Notes: generated by a model from the sequence alone, not told the origin. DNA of 64,000 nucleotides from Paracoccaceae bacterium (GCA_002709505.1 PARB01000057.1:62001-126000); one strand, 5' to 3'. Counted from the stretch's first letter, positions 48,934-63,830 are shown. Program-made: numbers and translations.

Positions 48934-49398
48934 TCAGCCGCCTGCAAGCGTCGGCACGGGGCTGCGGTCGAACTTGGTGGCGAGCACGATGGAGGAACGC
49001 GAGCGTTGCACGCCGGGAATGCCGGCAATGTCGTCAAGCGCCTCGTCGAGATCCTCAAGCTGCGGCGCCTCGACGACGAGGCAGATGTCGAATTCGCCCG
49101 AGACCGTCAGGCAGGAGCGGATTTCCGGAAAGGTTTCCAGACGCTTGAGCGTCTGTCGCACCTGTTGCTGCTCGACGGCGAGCATCACCAGGGCGCGCAC
49201 GGGATTGTCCTGCGCCGGGCGCGACAGCACGGTCGTATAGCCGGTGATCACGCCCGTGCGTTCCAGCCGCGCGATCCGCTCGTGCACGGTGGAGCGGGCG
49301 ACGCCGAGCTTGCGCGCAAGCTCGGAAGTCGGCATGCGCGCGTTCATCTGCAGCAGCGCGAGGAGCTTCTTGTCCAGGGTATCGCGGGCCGTAGCCAT
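48934..49398 (-). CDS. Lrp/AsnC-family transcriptional regulator
   Basis: The 154-residue protein has the AsnC helix-turn-helix ([20 protein letters not shown], residues about 22-41) and the RAM effector-binding domain ([20 protein letters not shown]). Lrp-type regulators respond to amino acids and act as octamers. The ATG at 49398 gives the usual length; the ribosome site is weak. It precedes the dehydrogenase gene and likely controls it and itself. Confidence 0.92.
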   Translation of the reverse strand: MATARDTLDKKLLALLQMNARMPTSELARKLGVARSTVHERIARLERTGVITGYTTVLSRPAQDNPVRALVMLAVEQQQVRQTLKRLETFPEIRSCLTVSGEFDICLVVEAPQLEDLDEALDDIAGIPGVQRSRSSIVLATKFDRSPVPTLAGG

Positions 49399-49421
49399 CG
49401 GGATTGGTGCCTTCTTCCGGT

Positions 49422-49446
49422 GATTCGTCGAGGATACCGACGAATC
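49422..49446. promoter_or_regulatory. Perfect palindrome upstream of Lrp gene
   Basis: GATTCGTCG (49422-49430) and CGACGAATC (49438-49446) form a 9-bp perfect inverted repeat with a 7-base spacer, 23 bases before the Lrp start codon, as expected for autoregulation. Confidence 0.55.
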
Positions 49447-49494
49447 GCGGGCGCTCCCATTCAATTTGTCCGTTCTCGCGGGGCGCGCCTGCTT

Positions 49495-50907
49495 TTAGGC
49501 AATCGTATAGGGGATCAGCCGGCGGTCGTTGCTGTCGATGGTGATTGCCCGGTTGAGCGGCGGAACGGAGCGCTGCGGGCAGGTCAGCCGCTCGCAGATG
49601 CGGCAGGAGATGCCGATCGGCTCGAAGGCGGCGGCGCGGGTCAGGTCGAGATCGTCGCAATAGACGATGTCGCGGGCATGGGCGATCTCCGTGCCGAGCG
49701 CGATGGCGTAATGCAGCACCGGCCCGCTGTAGCCGCCCGATTTCTTGATCACATGCGCGGCAAGCGAGATGTAGCGCGAGCCGTCCGGGGTTTCGGCCAG
49801 CTGGCGGATGATGGTGCCGTGGGTCTCGAAGGCGCGATGCACGTTCCACAAGGGGCAGGCGGCACCGAAGCGGGCGAACTGCAGCTTGGTGGCGGAATGC
49901 CGCTTGGTGATGTTGCCGGCCCGGTCGACGCGGGCGAAGAAGAAGGGAATGCCCTTCATGCGCGGTCGCTGCAGCGTCGACAGGCGGTGCGCGACCTGCT
50001 CGAGGCTGGCGCCGAAGCGGTCGGCGATCAGGTCGAGGTCGTGGCGGGTTTCCTGCGCCGCGCGCAGGAAGGCGCGATAGGGCAGCACCAGTGCGCCGGC
50101 AAAGGCATTGGCAAGCCCGATGCGCGCGACATGGATGGCGTCGTCCGACTGGAACTTCGCATCCTTCAGCACGCCGTCCATGATCCCGGTCGCCTCCAGC
50201 AGGGCGATCTGGTGGGCGAGCTGGAAGACGATGGTCGATTCCGGCAGGGCCTCGTTGAGCACCAGCCGTTTGGCCGCGCTGTCATAGGTACGGATCTGGC
50301 CCGCGTCCTCGCCCGAGCGGCGCCGCTGCACGGTGATGCCGTGCCGGGTTTCCAGGTGATCGACCAGATCGCGGGCGAAGATCCGTCCGGCCGGTGCGAT
50401 TGTCTGCGACAGCGCTTCCGCCGCCAGGTCGAGGTCGTGGATGTAGTTGTTCTCGAAGTGGAAGAAATCGCGCACTTCTTCGTAAGGCGTCGGCCGCGCC
50501 AGTGTCTCGTCGCGCGCCAGCGTGTCGTCGAGGGTGGCGAGCTGCTCGCTGGTCTGGCGATAGGCCTGATGCAGCCGCACCAGCCCGTGGGCGATGTCCG
50601 GCGCGTTCTGGCACACCATCTTGAAGTCCTGCAGCCCCGGCACGCTTCCCGCGAAGACCGGATCGGCAAAGACCTCCTGCAGGGCGGCGAGCAGCCGGTC
50701 GTTGTCGTCCACCGACAGCGAGGAGATATCGAGGCTGAATTTCTCGCTGAGCGACAAGAGCACGGGGGCGGAAACCGGGCGCTGGTTGTTCTCCAGCTGG
50801 TTGACGTAGCTGGTCGACAGGCCGAGCCTTTCGGCGAAATCCCGTTGCGTCAGCGCCGCTTTCTCGCGCAGACTGCGGATCTGGCGGCCGAGGAAAAGCT
50901 TTTTCAT
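49495..50907 (-). CDS. pccR: Short-chain fatty acyl-CoA regulator, PccR/RamB-like
   Basis: The 470-residue regulator has an N-terminal XRE helix-turn-helix (LTQRDFAERLGLSTSYVNQL, residues about 19-38), a central IrrE/ImmR-like segment (LVLNEALPESTIVFQLAHQI) and the ScfR-family C-terminal domain ending in a cysteine cluster ISCRICERLTCPQRS. In Rhodobacter sphaeroides PccR of this family activates propionyl-CoA carboxylase genes and binds TTTGCAAA repeats. Here the gene is divergent from bioY-pccB-pccA-mcm with three such repeats between them. The ATG at 50907 begins the conserved MKKLFLGRQIRSLRE. Confidence 0.88.
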   Translation of the reverse strand: MKKLFLGRQIRSLREKAALTQRDFAERLGLSTSYVNQLENNQRPVSAPVLLSLSEKFSLDISSLSVDDNDRLLAALQEVFADPVFAGSVPGLQDFKMVCQNAPDIAHGLVRLHQAYRQTSEQLATLDDTLARDETLARPTPYEEVRDFFHFENNYIHDLDLAAEALSQTIAPAGRIFARDLVDHLETRHGITVQRRRSGEDAGQIRTYDSAAKRLVLNEALPESTIVFQLAHQIALLEATGIMDGVLKDAKFQSDDAIHVARIGLANAFAGALVLPYRAFLRAAQETRHDLDLIADRFGASLEQVAHRLSTLQRPRMKGIPFFFARVDRAGNITKRHSATKLQFARFGAACPLWNVHRAFETHGTIIRQLAETPDGSRYISLAAHVIKKSGGYSGPVLHYAIALGTEIAHARDIVYCDDLDLTRAAAFEPIGISCRICERLTCPQRSVPPLNRAITIDSNDRRLIPYTIA

Positions 50908-50954
50908 TCCGGCGTGTCCGTCTCCCGATCCGCCGTGACGGCATGTCCGGCGAG

Positions 50955-50984
50955 TTTGCAAATTTGCAGAATTGAATTTGCAAA
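50955..50984. promoter_or_regulatory. Three TTTGCAAA-type boxes (candidate PccR sites)
   Basis: TTTGCAAA (50955-50962), TTTGCAGA (50963-50970) and TTTGCAAA (50977-50984) lie in the 167-base spacer between the regulator and bioY. The outer copies are 22 bases apart, two helical turns. The motif matches what I recall for PccR in Rhodobacter. Confidence 0.7.
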
Positions 50985-51074
50985 CAGATTAAATTCGCTT
51001 TGCGGCTTTTTCAACTCTGACTTCGCCGCGTGAAACGGGTAGGAGCACGGACGATTGCATCGGGAGGTTTCGCA

Positions 51075-51653
51075 ATGACGCAACATGCCGGATCGACACG
51101 CGCTTCGCTGTCCTTCGCGCCGAAGGGCCTTGTCGCGACGCTGGCCACCGCTTTCGCCGGATCGCTGCTTCTCACCGTCTCCGCCAAGGTCAGCATCCCC
51201 TTTTATCCCGTTCCGATGACGCTGCAGACGCTGGCGCTGCTGGTGCCGGGCTTCACGCTTGGCCCGCGCTGCGCCGCTGCCGCCGTGCTGCTCTATCTGG
51301 CGCAGGGCGCGGCCGGTTTGCCGGTCTTTTCCGGGACGCCGGCCAAGGGTATCGGCCTTGCCTATATGGCCGGACCGACGGGCGGGTTTCTCGTCGGGTT
51401 CCTCGCCTCCGCCTGGCTTGCGGGCTGGTTCGCCCTGCGTGGCTGGACGCAAGACCTGTGGCGCGCCGTGCCGGCCGCGCTGATCGCCCAGGCTGTCGTC
51501 TTCATTCCCGGTCTCTTCTGGCTCGGCCTGCTTCTCGGCTTCGACAAGCCGGTTCTCGCCTGGGGGCTGTATCCCTTCGTCCTTGGCGGTATCGTCAAGT
51601 CACTTCTCGCCGCCGCCATTGCCGTGGCGCTGACCCCTCGTCCTCGTAGCTGA
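51075..51653 (+). CDS. bioY: Biotin transporter BioY
   Basis: The 192-residue membrane protein is the substrate-binding component of the biotin importer, with the conserved [20 protein letters not shown] and [20 protein letters not shown] motifs and about six membrane segments. No bioM or bioN is nearby, so it is a solitary BioY or uses a shared energising module. It is the first gene of the propionyl-CoA carboxylase operon, 11 bases before pccB, which makes sense because that enzyme is biotin-dependent. GGGAGG precedes the ATG. Confidence 0.95.
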   Translation: MTQHAGSTRASLSFAPKGLVATLATAFAGSLLLTVSAKVSIPFYPVPMTLQTLALLVPGFTLGPRCAAAAVLLYLAQGAAGLPVFSGTPAKGIGLAYMAGPTGGFLVGFLASAWLAGWFALRGWTQDLWRAVPAALIAQAVVFIPGLFWLGLLLGFDKPVLAWGLYPFVLGGIVKSLLAAAIAVALTPRPRS

Positions 51654-51664
51654 AAGGCCCGTCC

Positions 51665-53197
51665 ATGCAGGAGATTTTGCAGGAGCTGGAAAACCGCCGC
51701 GCCGCCACCCGGATGGGCGGTGGCCAACGCCGGATCGACGCCCAGCATTCAAAGGGCAAGCTGACCGCGCGCGAGCGCATCGACGTGTTTCTCGATGAAG
51801 GGTCGTTTGAGGAATACGACATGTTCGTCGCCCATCGCTGTGTCGAGTTCGGCATGAGCGGCACGCAGATGCCGGGCGACGGCGTCATCACCGGCTGGGG
51901 CACGGTCAACGGCCGCCAGGTCTATGTGTTCTCGCAGGATTTCACCGTCTTCGGCGGCTCGGTTTCGGAGACGCACGCGCAGAAGATCTGCAAGATCATG
52001 GACATGGCGATGCAGAATGGCGCACCCGTCGTCGGGCTGAACGACAGCGGTGGCGCCCGCATCCAGGAGGGCGTGGCCTCGCTCGCCGCCTATGGCGAGA
52101 TCTTCCAGCGCAACATCATGGCCTCCGGCGTCGTGCCGCAGATCAGCGTCATCATGGGGCCCTGCGCGGGTGGTGCGGTCTATTCGCCGGCGATGACCGA
52201 TTTCATCTTCATGGTGCGCGACACCTCCTACATGTTCGTCACCGGCCCGGATGTGGTGAAGACCGTGACCAACGAGGTGGTGACGGCGGAAGAACTTGGC
52301 GGCGCCAAGACCCATACCAGCAAGTCCTCGGTCGCCGACGGCGCTTTCGACAATGATGTGGAAGCGCTGATCGCGCTGCGCCGCTTCATGGACTTCCTGC
52401 CGGCGAGCAACCGGGAAAAGCCGCCGGTGCGCACGTTCTTCGACGACCCGGCGCGCGTCGAGCCCTCGCTCGACACGTTGATCCCTGACAATCCGAACAA
52501 GCCCTACGACATGAAGGAGCTGATCGTGAAGATCGCCGACGAGGGCGACTTCTTCGAGCTCCAGGAGGCGTTTGCGGCCAACATCATCACCGGCTTCATC
52601 CGCATCGAGGGGCAGACGGTCGGCGTGGTCGCCAACCAGCCGATGGTGCTGGCCGGCGTGCTCGACATCAACGCCTCGCGCAAGGCGGCGCGCTTCGTGC
52701 GCTTCTGCGACTGTTTCAACATTCCGATTCTGACACTTGTCGATGTTCCGGGCTTCCTGCCGGGCACGACCCAGGAATACGGCGGTGTCATCAAGCACGG
52801 CGCCAAGCTGCTCTTCGCCTATGGCGAGGCGACGGTGCCCAAGGTGACGGTGATCACCCGCAAGGCCTATGGCGGTGCCTATGACGTCATGGCCTCCAAG
52901 CACATTCGCGGTGACATCAACTACGCCTGGCCGACGGCCGAGATCGCGGTGATGGGCGCCAAGGGCGCGACCGAGATCCTCTACCGCTCCGAACTCGGAG
53001 ATGCCGAGAAGATCGCCGCGCGCACCAAGGAATACGAGGACCGCTTCGCCAATCCGTTCGTCGCGGCCGAAAAGGGCTTCATCGACGATGTGATCATGCC
53101 GCAGTCGACGCGCAAACGTGTCGCCCGCGCCTTCGCCGCGCTTCGCAAGAAGACGCTGACGAACCCGTGGAAGAAGCACGACAACATTCCGCTTTGA
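51665..53197 (+). CDS. pccB: Propionyl-CoA carboxylase beta chain
   Basis: The 510-residue carboxyltransferase opens [20 protein letters not shown] and has the acyl-CoA binding halves with [20 protein letters not shown] and the oxyanion segment [15 protein letters not shown]. With PccA it carboxylates propionyl-CoA to methylmalonyl-CoA using biotin-CO2. It lies between bioY (11 bases) and pccA (23 bases), clearly one operon. Confidence 0.97.
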   Translation: MQEILQELENRRAATRMGGGQRRIDAQHSKGKLTARERIDVFLDEGSFEEYDMFVAHRCVEFGMSGTQMPGDGVITGWGTVNGRQVYVFSQDFTVFGGSVSETHAQKICKIMDMAMQNGAPVVGLNDSGGARIQEGVASLAAYGEIFQRNIMASGVVPQISVIMGPCAGGAVYSPAMTDFIFMVRDTSYMFVTGPDVVKTVTNEVVTAEELGGAKTHTSKSSVADGAFDNDVEALIALRRFMDFLPASNREKPPVRTFFDDPARVEPSLDTLIPDNPNKPYDMKELIVKIADEGDFFELQEAFAANIITGFIRIEGQTVGVVANQPMVLAGVLDINASRKAARFVRFCDCFNIPILTLVDVPGFLPGTTQEYGGVIKHGAKLLFAYGEATVPKVTVITRKAYGGAYDVMASKHIRGDINYAWPTAEIAVMGAKGATEILYRSELGDAEKIAARTKEYEDRFANPFVAAEKGFIDDVIMPQSTRKRVARAFAALRKKTLTNPWKKHDNIPL

Positions 53198-53220
53198 GGC
53201 GGGGAGGGATCGGACGAACA

Positions 53221-55226
<2,006 letters not shown>

Positions 55227-55227
<1 letters not shown>

Positions 55228-55700
55228 TGCGGATAGACCCCGGCAAGGAGATCCGGATTCTGTGTTGCGTGCTTGCAGGTGCCCTTGCGACCAGCGTGGC
55301 GATGGTGGCCCATGGCGCGATCTGGGTCCGGTTTCCGCCGACGGGGTCGGCCGGAATGTTCTTCGCCAAGTCGTTGCTGGTGGGGATTCCGGCGTTCGGC
55401 GGCGGACCCTTCTGGGTCCATCTGTTCAACGCCGGTGTGTGGGGTGCCTGGGGTGGCCTGGTCTACGGGCTTTGCATGCGGATGCTGTTCGGGTCCGTGC
55501 GGATAGGCCGGCTTGTGGTGCTCTTCGGCCTCGGTCTGGCTGCTGTCGCGATTGGCGGACAGCTCGCCATCCTCGGCATCGTGTCCTCGGTGTCGCTGGG
55601 GTATCTTTTTTGGGCCGGCTATGCGGTCGCAGGGCTGTTCGTGGTGAGGGACTGGCCGTCCGGAGAACGCAGGGCGACAGGTGCTGTCGCCCGAGATTGA
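55227..55700 (+). CDS. Small hypothetical membrane protein in the pcc-mcm operon
   Basis: The 157-residue frame starts with GTG that overlaps the pccA stop (TAGTG) and ends 58 bases before mcm. It has about four hydrophobic segments (residues about 10-30, 45-80, 90-110, 115-135), including CCVLAGALATSVAMVAHGAI and GRLVVLFGLGLAAVAIGGQL. I recognise no family. Tight placement between pccA and mcm argues that it is real and expressed with them. It could be a membrane factor or simply an insertion in the operon. Confidence 0.65.
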
Positions 55701-55758
55701 AGCCATTTTCCGAGAATGAGCATGTCCTGGCAGGACAGGCCCGCGGAGGGATGACAAG

Positions 55759-57903
<2,145 letters not shown>

Positions 57904-57931
57904 GGCGCTGCGCTTTCTGATCGACTGAACA

Positions 57932-57959
57932 CGGCCGGTTGCGATCCCGCGACCGGCCG
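57932..57959. terminator. Terminator hairpin after mcm
   Basis: CGGCCGGTTGCG pairs with CGCGACCGGCCG (12 bases, one G-U) around ATCC, 28 bases after the mcm stop and just before the convergent LysR stop. It is followed by ATTTGC, a weak U-run. Confidence 0.65.
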
Positions 57960-57975
57960 ATTTGCATCACCTTGC

Positions 57976-58962
57976 TCAGGCCGTCGTGTCCGCGATCTCG
58001 CGCGCCGGCGCGCGGGGCTGCGGCCGGCACATCCCCCAGAGCGCGTCCTCATTGTGGCGGGTGACGTCCTGCGCCACTGCGGCGATGGTCGTGCGCAGCC
58101 ACTGGTGGGCGGGATCCGCGTCGTCGCGGCTGTGCCAGATCAGCTTGACGGTGAATTCCGGCATCTCGATCGGCGGTTCGAAGATCTCCAGATCCAGAAG
58201 CTCCGCCTTGGCGAGCGCGATGCGCGCCGGCAGGCAGGCGACCAGATCGGCTTTCGCCACCGCATAGGGCGCGAAGATGAACTGCGGCAGGGTCAGGAAC
58301 ACGCGCCGCTTGAGCCCGCGCGCTGCAAGCGCTGCATCGATCGCGCCGCCTGGACCGTTGCGCGGGGCGACCAGCGCGTGTTCGGCTTCGACGAATTGCT
58401 CCAGTGTCGGACCGTCGGGTCCGAACCGCCCGCGTCGGGCGATCCCGACGAGGCGATCCGCATAGAGCGGAGCGGCGCGGTGGCGGGGTTCAAGATCGCC
58501 GACGACCCCGATGGCGAGATCGATTTCGCCGTCGTCTAGCATCGGTGCCATGCCGACGGTCCGCGTATTCTTGATGTGAAGATCGAGACTGGGAGCCGTC
58601 TCCCGGACCCGCTCGATCATGTCGATCAGGAGCACCGCCATGGAATTGTCGGTCATGGCGATCCTCACCACCCGGTCGAGCCGGGCCGGGTCGAAGGCAA
58701 GCGCCGGGGCCAGCGCCTCCTCGATCCGCGCCAGCGCCTCGCGCACGGGCAGCGCAAGCGATTGCGCCCGGGCCGTCGGCTCCATGCCCCGGCCGGAGCG
58801 CACGAACAGCTCGTCGTCGAGCAGCGCGCGCAGACGCGACAGCGCGTTCGACATCGCCGGTTGCGACAGGCCGACCCGGCGCGCCGCGCGCGTGACATTT
58901 CGTTCGCTGAACAGCGCGTCGAAGGCGACGAGAAGATTGAGGTCGATGGCTGATATATTCAT
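57976..58962 (-). CDS. LysR-family transcriptional regulator, NodD-like
   Basis: The 328-residue protein has the helix-turn-helix [20 protein letters not shown] (residues about 22-41) and [10 protein letters not shown] after it, as in the NodD/LeuO-like branch with the opening [20 protein letters not shown]. It diverges from the molybdenum hydroxylase genes over 125 bases and probably regulates them. Effector unknown. Confidence 0.9.
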   Translation of the reverse strand: MNISAIDLNLLVAFDALFSERNVTRAARRVGLSQPAMSNALSRLRALLDDELFVRSGRGMEPTARAQSLALPVREALARIEEALAPALAFDPARLDRVVRIAMTDNSMAVLLIDMIERVRETAPSLDLHIKNTRTVGMAPMLDDGEIDLAIGVVGDLEPRHRAAPLYADRLVGIARRGRFGPDGPTLEQFVEAEHALVAPRNGPGGAIDAALAARGLKRRVFLTLPQFIFAPYAVAKADLVACLPARIALAKAELLDLEIFEPPIEMPEFTVKLIWHSRDDADPAHQWLRTTIAAVAQDVTRHNEDALWGMCRPQPRAPAREIADTTA

Positions 58963-59087
58963 CTGGTGAATGTCACAGGATACCCAAAATCAATTGGACG
59001 ATAGACGGCATCTGCCCCAGATACAATCGGGTTCCGTTTTCGAAAGACCGGCGCGCAAGCCGCCGGTCCCGCGTCCAGGAGGCTTTC

Positions 59088-59546
59088 ATGATCCGTTTGA
59101 ATGTGAACGGCGAGGATCGAGAGGTCGATGTCGATCCCGATACGCCGCTGTTGTGGGTTCTGCGCGACGAATTGCAGTTGACCGGAACGAAATACGGCTG
59201 CGGCATTGCAGCCTGTGGCGCCTGCACCGTGCATATGGACGGGTTTCCCACCCGGTCCTGCCAGACGCGGGTGTCCGATGTCGAAGGCGCGAAAATCACC
59301 ACCATCGAGGGTGTCGACGGCAAGGCCGCCAGCGCCGTGCAGGCCGCGTGGCGCGAGCTCGACGTTCCGCAATGCGGCTACTGCCAGTCGGGGCAAATCC
59401 TGGCCGCGACCGCGCTTCTGGCCGAGACGCCGAAGCCGAGCGACGACGACATCGACGCCGCGATGAGCGGAAACGTCTGTCGCTGCGCCACGTACCACCG
59501 TATCCGCGCGGCGATCCACCGCGCATCCGAAACGATGGAGGGCTGA
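59088..59546 (+). CDS. Molybdenum hydroxylase Fe-S subunit (isoquinoline 1-oxidoreductase alpha type)
   Basis: The 152-residue protein has two [2Fe-2S] clusters: plant-ferredoxin type C38, C43, C46, C58 ([16 protein letters not shown]) and the CoxS-type C96, C99, C131, C133 ([10 protein letters not shown] and NVCRC). It passes electrons from the molybdenum subunit encoded 4 bases downstream. The IorA/IorB class oxidises N-heterocycles or aldehydes. No FAD subunit is present, so electrons likely go to a cytochrome or similar acceptor. Confidence 0.93.
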   Translation: MIRLNVNGEDREVDVDPDTPLLWVLRDELQLTGTKYGCGIAACGACTVHMDGFPTRSCQTRVSDVEGAKITTIEGVDGKAASAVQAAWRELDVPQCGYCQSGQILAATALLAETPKPSDDDIDAAMSGNVCRCATYHRIRAAIHRASETMEG

Positions 59547-59550
59547 GCCG

Positions 59551-61773
59551 ATGCTGCATCTCATGCAACGAATGGCCAATGCGGCCCCGCGCCCGAGCCG
59601 GCGTTCCTTTCTGAAGCTCTCCGCCGGCGCTGCCGGCGGGCTGCTGATCGGCGTCAAGCTGCCGGGTTCCCTGGCGCAGGCCGCGGAAGGCGCTGCCTCG
59701 GACCAGATGTTCACGCCCTTCGTGCGCATCACGCCGGACAATCTCGTCACCGTGCTCAACAAGCATCTCGACATGGGGCAGGGCAACGCCACGGGGCTTG
59801 CGACCCTCGTCGCCGAAGAACTCGATGCCTCGACGGAGCAGATGCGGGCGGAATTCGCGCCCGCCGACAATGCGAAGTACCAGAACCTGCTCTTTGGCGT
59901 GCAGGGCACCGGCGGCTCGACGGCGATCGCCAATTCCTTCGAGCAGTATCGCAAGGCCGGCGCCACCGCGCGCGCCATGCTGGTGGCGGCCGCCGCCGAG
60001 GCCTGGGGCGTTGCAGCCTCCGAGATCTCCGTGAAGGCCGGCACCCTGTCGCATCCCTCGGGCAAGTCGGCGACCTTCGGCGAGATGGCCGCGGCGGCAG
60101 CGGCACTGGACGTGCCGGGCGACGTCACCCTCAAGACGCCGGACCAGTGGGTCTATATCGGCAAGGGCTTTCCGCGGCTCGACGTGGCGAACAAGACGGT
60201 CGGCGCGCCCAATACCTACGGCATGGACGTGCAGCGCGACGACCAGCTGGTTGCCGTTTTGACCCGTCCGCGGGCCTTCGGCGCGACGGTCGCTTCGCTC
60301 AACGCCGACGAGGCGCGCAAGGTCGCGGGCGTCGTCGACGTCATCGACGTGCCCGGCCACGGCGTTGCGGTGCTGGCGACCTCCACATGGCCGGCGATCA
60401 AGGCGCAGGGCCTGCTTGAAATCGAGTGGGACGAAAGCACGGCCGAAACCCGGTCCTCCGACGCCCTGTTCGACGAATACCGCAAGCTGGCGCAAGCCGA
60501 GGGGCCGGTGTTCCGGCACGATGGCGATGCGGCGGCGCAGCTTGAGGGCGCGGCAAATGTGGTCGAGGAGACCTTCGAGTTTCCCTATCTTGCCCATGGC
60601 ATGATGGAGCCGATGGTGCTGACCATCCATGTCGAAGGCGACCGCGCAACGCTCTGGCATCCCTCGCAGTTCCAGACCTCCGATCAGGCGACTGCGGCGG
60701 CCGTGCTCGGGATCCCGCAGGAGAATGTGACCGTCAATACGCTCTATGCCGGCGGATCCTTCGGGCGGCGGGCGACGCCCGATGCCAGGCATGTTGTCGA
60801 GGCGGCCACGATCGCCAAGATCTGGGGCAAGTCGCAGCCGATCAAGCTGGTCTACACCCGCGAGGACGACACGCGCGCCGGCTACTACCGGCCGATGGGC
60901 GTTCACAAGGTGCGTGCCGGTCTCGATGCCGACGGCAATCTGGTCGCCTGGCATCATCGCATCGTCCAGCAGTCGCTGATGAGCGGAACGGCGTTTGAAT
61001 CCTTCGCCGTCAAGGACGGGATAGATTCGACCTCCGTCGAGGGCGTCGAGGACTTCAGCTATGCGGTGTCGGCGTTCCACGGCGAGCTGCATTCGCCGAA
61101 GGTCGGCGTGCCGGTTTTGTGGTGGCGGTCTGTCGGCCACACCCAGACGGCCTATGTGGTGGAAACCATGATCGACCGCGCCGCCGAGGCGGCCGGGGCC
61201 GATCCGGTCGCCTTCCGCCGCGCGCATCTCACCCGCAAGACCGGGAGCGACGCGCATGACGCCGACAACGCCCGCAAGCTCGGTGTGCTCGACAAGGTCG
61301 TCGAGATGTCCGGCTGGGGCGAGGGCGCACCCCAAGGCCGCTTCCGCGGCGTTGCCGTCCACAAGTCGTTCAACACCTATGTGGCCGAAGTGGCGGAAGT
61401 CAGCCGGCGCGACGACGGCACCTTCAAGGTCGAGAAGGTCTGGTGCGCGGTCGACTGCGGCGTCGCCGTCAATCCCGACAACGTCAAGGCGCAGATGGAA
61501 GGCGGCATCGGCTACGGGCTCGGCGCGATCCTGTTCGACGAGATCACGCTGACCGACGGCCACGTCGACCAGGAAAACTTCGACACCTACCGTCCGCTGC
61601 GCATGGAAGACATGCCGGCTGTCGAGGTCGAGGTGATCGCCTCGGCGGCCGCGCCCACCGGTGCGGGCGAGCCCGGCACTCCGCCCATCGGCCCGGCCGT
61701 CGCCAATGCGATCCGCGCCGCGACCGGCAGCGTCCCGTCGGTCCTGCCGCTCTCCAAGGCGGGCCTTGCCTGA
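59551..61773 (+). CDS. Molybdopterin hydroxylase large subunit (IorB type), Tat-exported
   Basis: The 740-residue protein has a twin-arginine signal ([20 protein letters not shown]) and the aldehyde oxidase/xanthine dehydrogenase molybdopterin folds with [20 protein letters not shown] and the catalytic glutamate in [16 protein letters not shown]. The lack of an FAD-domain gene and the Tat signal match the periplasmic IorB-like enzymes. Substrates of the class include isoquinoline, nicotinate-like rings and aldehydes; this one is unknown. A terminator follows 32 bases later. Confidence 0.92.
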   Translation: MLHLMQRMANAAPRPSRRSFLKLSAGAAGGLLIGVKLPGSLAQAAEGAASDQMFTPFVRITPDNLVTVLNKHLDMGQGNATGLATLVAEELDASTEQMRAEFAPADNAKYQNLLFGVQGTGGSTAIANSFEQYRKAGATARAMLVAAAAEAWGVAASEISVKAGTLSHPSGKSATFGEMAAAAAALDVPGDVTLKTPDQWVYIGKGFPRLDVANKTVGAPNTYGMDVQRDDQLVAVLTRPRAFGATVASLNADEARKVAGVVDVIDVPGHGVAVLATSTWPAIKAQGLLEIEWDESTAETRSSDALFDEYRKLAQAEGPVFRHDGDAAAQLEGAANVVEETFEFPYLAHGMMEPMVLTIHVEGDRATLWHPSQFQTSDQATAAAVLGIPQENVTVNTLYAGGSFGRRATPDARHVVEAATIAKIWGKSQPIKLVYTREDDTRAGYYRPMGVHKVRAGLDADGNLVAWHHRIVQQSLMSGTAFESFAVKDGIDSTSVEGVEDFSYAVSAFHGELHSPKVGVPVLWWRSVGHTQTAYVVETMIDRAAEAAGADPVAFRRAHLTRKTGSDAHDADNARKLGVLDKVVEMSGWGEGAPQGRFRGVAVHKSFNTYVAEVAEVSRRDDGTFKVEKVWCAVDCGVAVNPDNVKAQMEGGIGYGLGAILFDEITLTDGHVDQENFDTYRPLRMEDMPAVEVEVIASAAAPTGAGEPGTPPIGPAVANAIRAATGSVPSVLPLSKAGLA

Positions 61774-61804
61774 CCGGCCAGCGCACCCGTCTGACAGACA
61801 ACCG

Positions 61805-61836
61805 AACCGCGCCGGAGCGATCCGGCGCGGTTTTTC
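61805..61836 (+). terminator. Terminator of molybdenum hydroxylase operon
   Basis: AACCGCGCCGGA pairs perfectly with TCCGGCGCGGTT (12 bases, loop GCGA) and continues TTTCG. It isolates the hydroxylase pair from the next gene. Confidence 0.85.
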
Positions 61837-61950
61837 GTTGGCATCCCCGGCAGGCCCTGTCCATAACGGGCCAACCGCGCGGGACGCGGGCGCGGGCCTT
61901 GGGCGCCTGCGCGCGCCCGCGTCACTTCGCAGACGACACGGGATGGCAAT

Positions 61951-63630
61951 GTGAGCGGCTATCGGCTGAAGGACGGCGGCGTGTGGACCGACCGGGGGCG
62001 AGAGATCCGGTTTCGTGTCGACGGACGCGTTGCCGCCGGGTTTTACGGCGACACGCTCGCCTCGGCGCTCCTTGCCTCGGGCGTCCTGCGGCTCGGACGC
62101 AGTTCCCGCTATTGCCGGCCCCGCGGGGGGTTCGGCGCCGACGACGATCCGGCCGGGCTGCGCGTGGCGCGGGCAGGGCGCCCGGCGCGGGCGTTGGACA
62201 GGGCGGCCCGGGAGGTCGATCTTGAAGCGGATCTGGAGGTCCGGCGTCCGGCGCGCGGCTGGCTGTCGCTGCCCTTCGCCCTGATCGGAGGCGAAGCCTT
62301 GCGCGGGCCTCGTCGCATCTCCTGCCCCGGTGAGGGAGATGGCGTCGCGGACACGACGGATACAGGAAACACAGGCACGCTGGAGGCCGCCTGCGACGTG
62401 CTGGTAGTCGGTGCCGGACCGGCGGGCCTGATGGCGACCAAGGTCGCGGCTGCCGCCGGCCTGCGCGTTTTGCTGGTCGATGAGAACCGGCAGGCCGGTG
62501 GACGGCTGGTCGAGACCTCCGGCCGGCTCGACGGCGCGGCAACCCATGACTGGGCGCTGGCCACCGCCCGTGCGCTCGGCGCTCTCCCGAATGTCACGAT
62601 GTTGCCGCGCACCCGAGTCTGCTCCGCAGGCGAAGGGTGTGTATTGCGCGCCGTCGAACAGGGCGTGTCGGGGCGGCGGGACTGGCGGATTGCCGCGCGT
62701 CATGTCGTATGGGCGGCAGGGGCGCGGGAGCGGTCGCTGATCTTCGCCGGAAACGATCTGCCGGGCGTGATGCTCGCCTCCGCCGGCCTTGCCTGTGCGC
62801 GGCGCCATGGCGTTGCTGTCGGCCACAAGGTCATTGTCTTCGCCAACAACGATGGCGGGGCGCGCACGGCGCTCGCGCTGCATGACGCCGGCGTCGGCGT
62901 GAAAGCCGTGGTCGACATGCGCAGCCGTCCCGACCCAGCGCTGGTGACGGCGCTCGCGGTGCGCGGCATCCGTCTGGAAGCCGGTGCGGTCGTCGCCGCC
63001 GCGCGCGGGCGGCGGGCGATCAAGGGGGTCGACATTCGCGGGTTCGATCCGCGGTCGGGGCAGCTCGGCCCCAATGTCATGCATCCTTCCTGCGACGCGC
63101 TGCTCGTCTCGGGCGGCTGGATCCCGCGCCTGCCCGCAGGCACCACGGCCGCCTTCGATGCGCGGCTCAACGCCTTTGTGCCGAGCGAGACAGCGAGGGA
63201 CTGGACGATCTGCGGCGCCGCCGCAGGCCTTCTCGCGCTCAACGACGACCTCGACAGCGGCCGTGCGGCGGGCGCGGCGGCGGTGCGCGCCTGCGGCGGC
63301 GATCTGGGGGAAGTGCCTGCCTGCCCGCGGGTCGAGGCCGGAGAGCCGGCAGACCTGCCTCTGGGCGTGGTCGAGGTGCCGGCGCAGGGGCGCGCCAAGC
63401 GCTTCCTCGACCTGCGCCACGATGTCACGGTGGAGGATCTGGAGCGCGCCGAGCGGGCCGGTTTTGCGGGTCGCGGCGGCGACCGTCTTGCCGCCGTGCT
63501 CGGGCTGGCGACGTCGCGTGCCGGCCTTGCGAACCCCGATGCCCTTGCCGTTCTGGCGCGACTGCGCGGTTGCTCGGTGCCGGAGCTTGTCGGCAGCTCG
63601 CCGGTCGTCGCGCCGCGCGGTGGGCCTTGA
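61951..63630 (+). CDS. Sarcosine oxidase alpha-like protein lacking the C-terminal GcvT half
   Basis: The 559-residue protein follows the order of sarcosine oxidase alpha: an N-terminal ferredoxin-like segment ([40 protein letters not shown]), an FAD/NAD-binding domain ([20 protein letters not shown] and [20 protein letters not shown]), and the bridging region [21 protein letters not shown] standard alpha chain has about 1000 residues and continues into an aminomethyltransferase-like tetrahydrofolate-binding domain. This one stops at that boundary after a diverged stretch. It starts with GTG at 61951. It may be a functional short dehydrogenase of the opine-oxidase/HcnB type or a decaying gene. 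Confidence 0.75.
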   Translation: MSGYRLKDGGVWTDRGREIRFRVDGRVAAGFYGDTLASALLASGVLRLGRSSRYCRPRGGFGADDDPAGLRVARAGRPARALDRAAREVDLEADLEVRRPARGWLSLPFALIGGEALRGPRRISCPGEGDGVADTTDTGNTGTLEAACDVLVVGAGPAGLMATKVAAAAGLRVLLVDENRQAGGRLVETSGRLDGAATHDWALATARALGALPNVTMLPRTRVCSAGEGCVLRAVEQGVSGRRDWRIAARHVVWAAGARERSLIFAGNDLPGVMLASAGLACARRHGVAVGHKVIVFANNDGGARTALALHDAGVGVKAVVDMRSRPDPALVTALAVRGIRLEAGAVVAAARGRRAIKGVDIRGFDPRSGQLGPNVMHPSCDALLVSGGWIPRLPAGTTAAFDARLNAFVPSETARDWTICGAAAGLLALNDDLDSGRAAGAAAVRACGGDLGEVPACPRVEAGEPADLPLGVVEVPAQGRAKRFLDLRHDVTVEDLERAERAGFAGRGGDRLAAVLGLATSRAGLANPDALAVLARLRGCSVPELVGSSPVVAPRGGP

Positions 63631-63830
63631 CCGGGACGACGCGACGGGCGAGTCTGGGGTGATGCGGCCTGTGCCGGTTTGCCGGTGCGGAACGTCTTTT
63701 CCGTTGCTGGCCAGAGCCTTGGCCGGTACGCGCCGGTGTCGCACCTGATGGCGTTCGGCGCCCGGGCAAGTGAAAGGCCCGGACGGGCCGGCCATGATCG
63801 CCTTTTCATCATCTTACGGGAGCCGCCTGC

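Noticed and set aside
59296-63795. A 1499-codon open frame on the reverse strand opposite the molybdenum hydroxylase and flavoprotein genes
   Set aside because: It is an artefact of high GC: stop codons are rare in the antisense frame of GC-rich genes. Its translation is low-complexity and Arg/Gly/His-rich, while the forward frames encode clear protein families.
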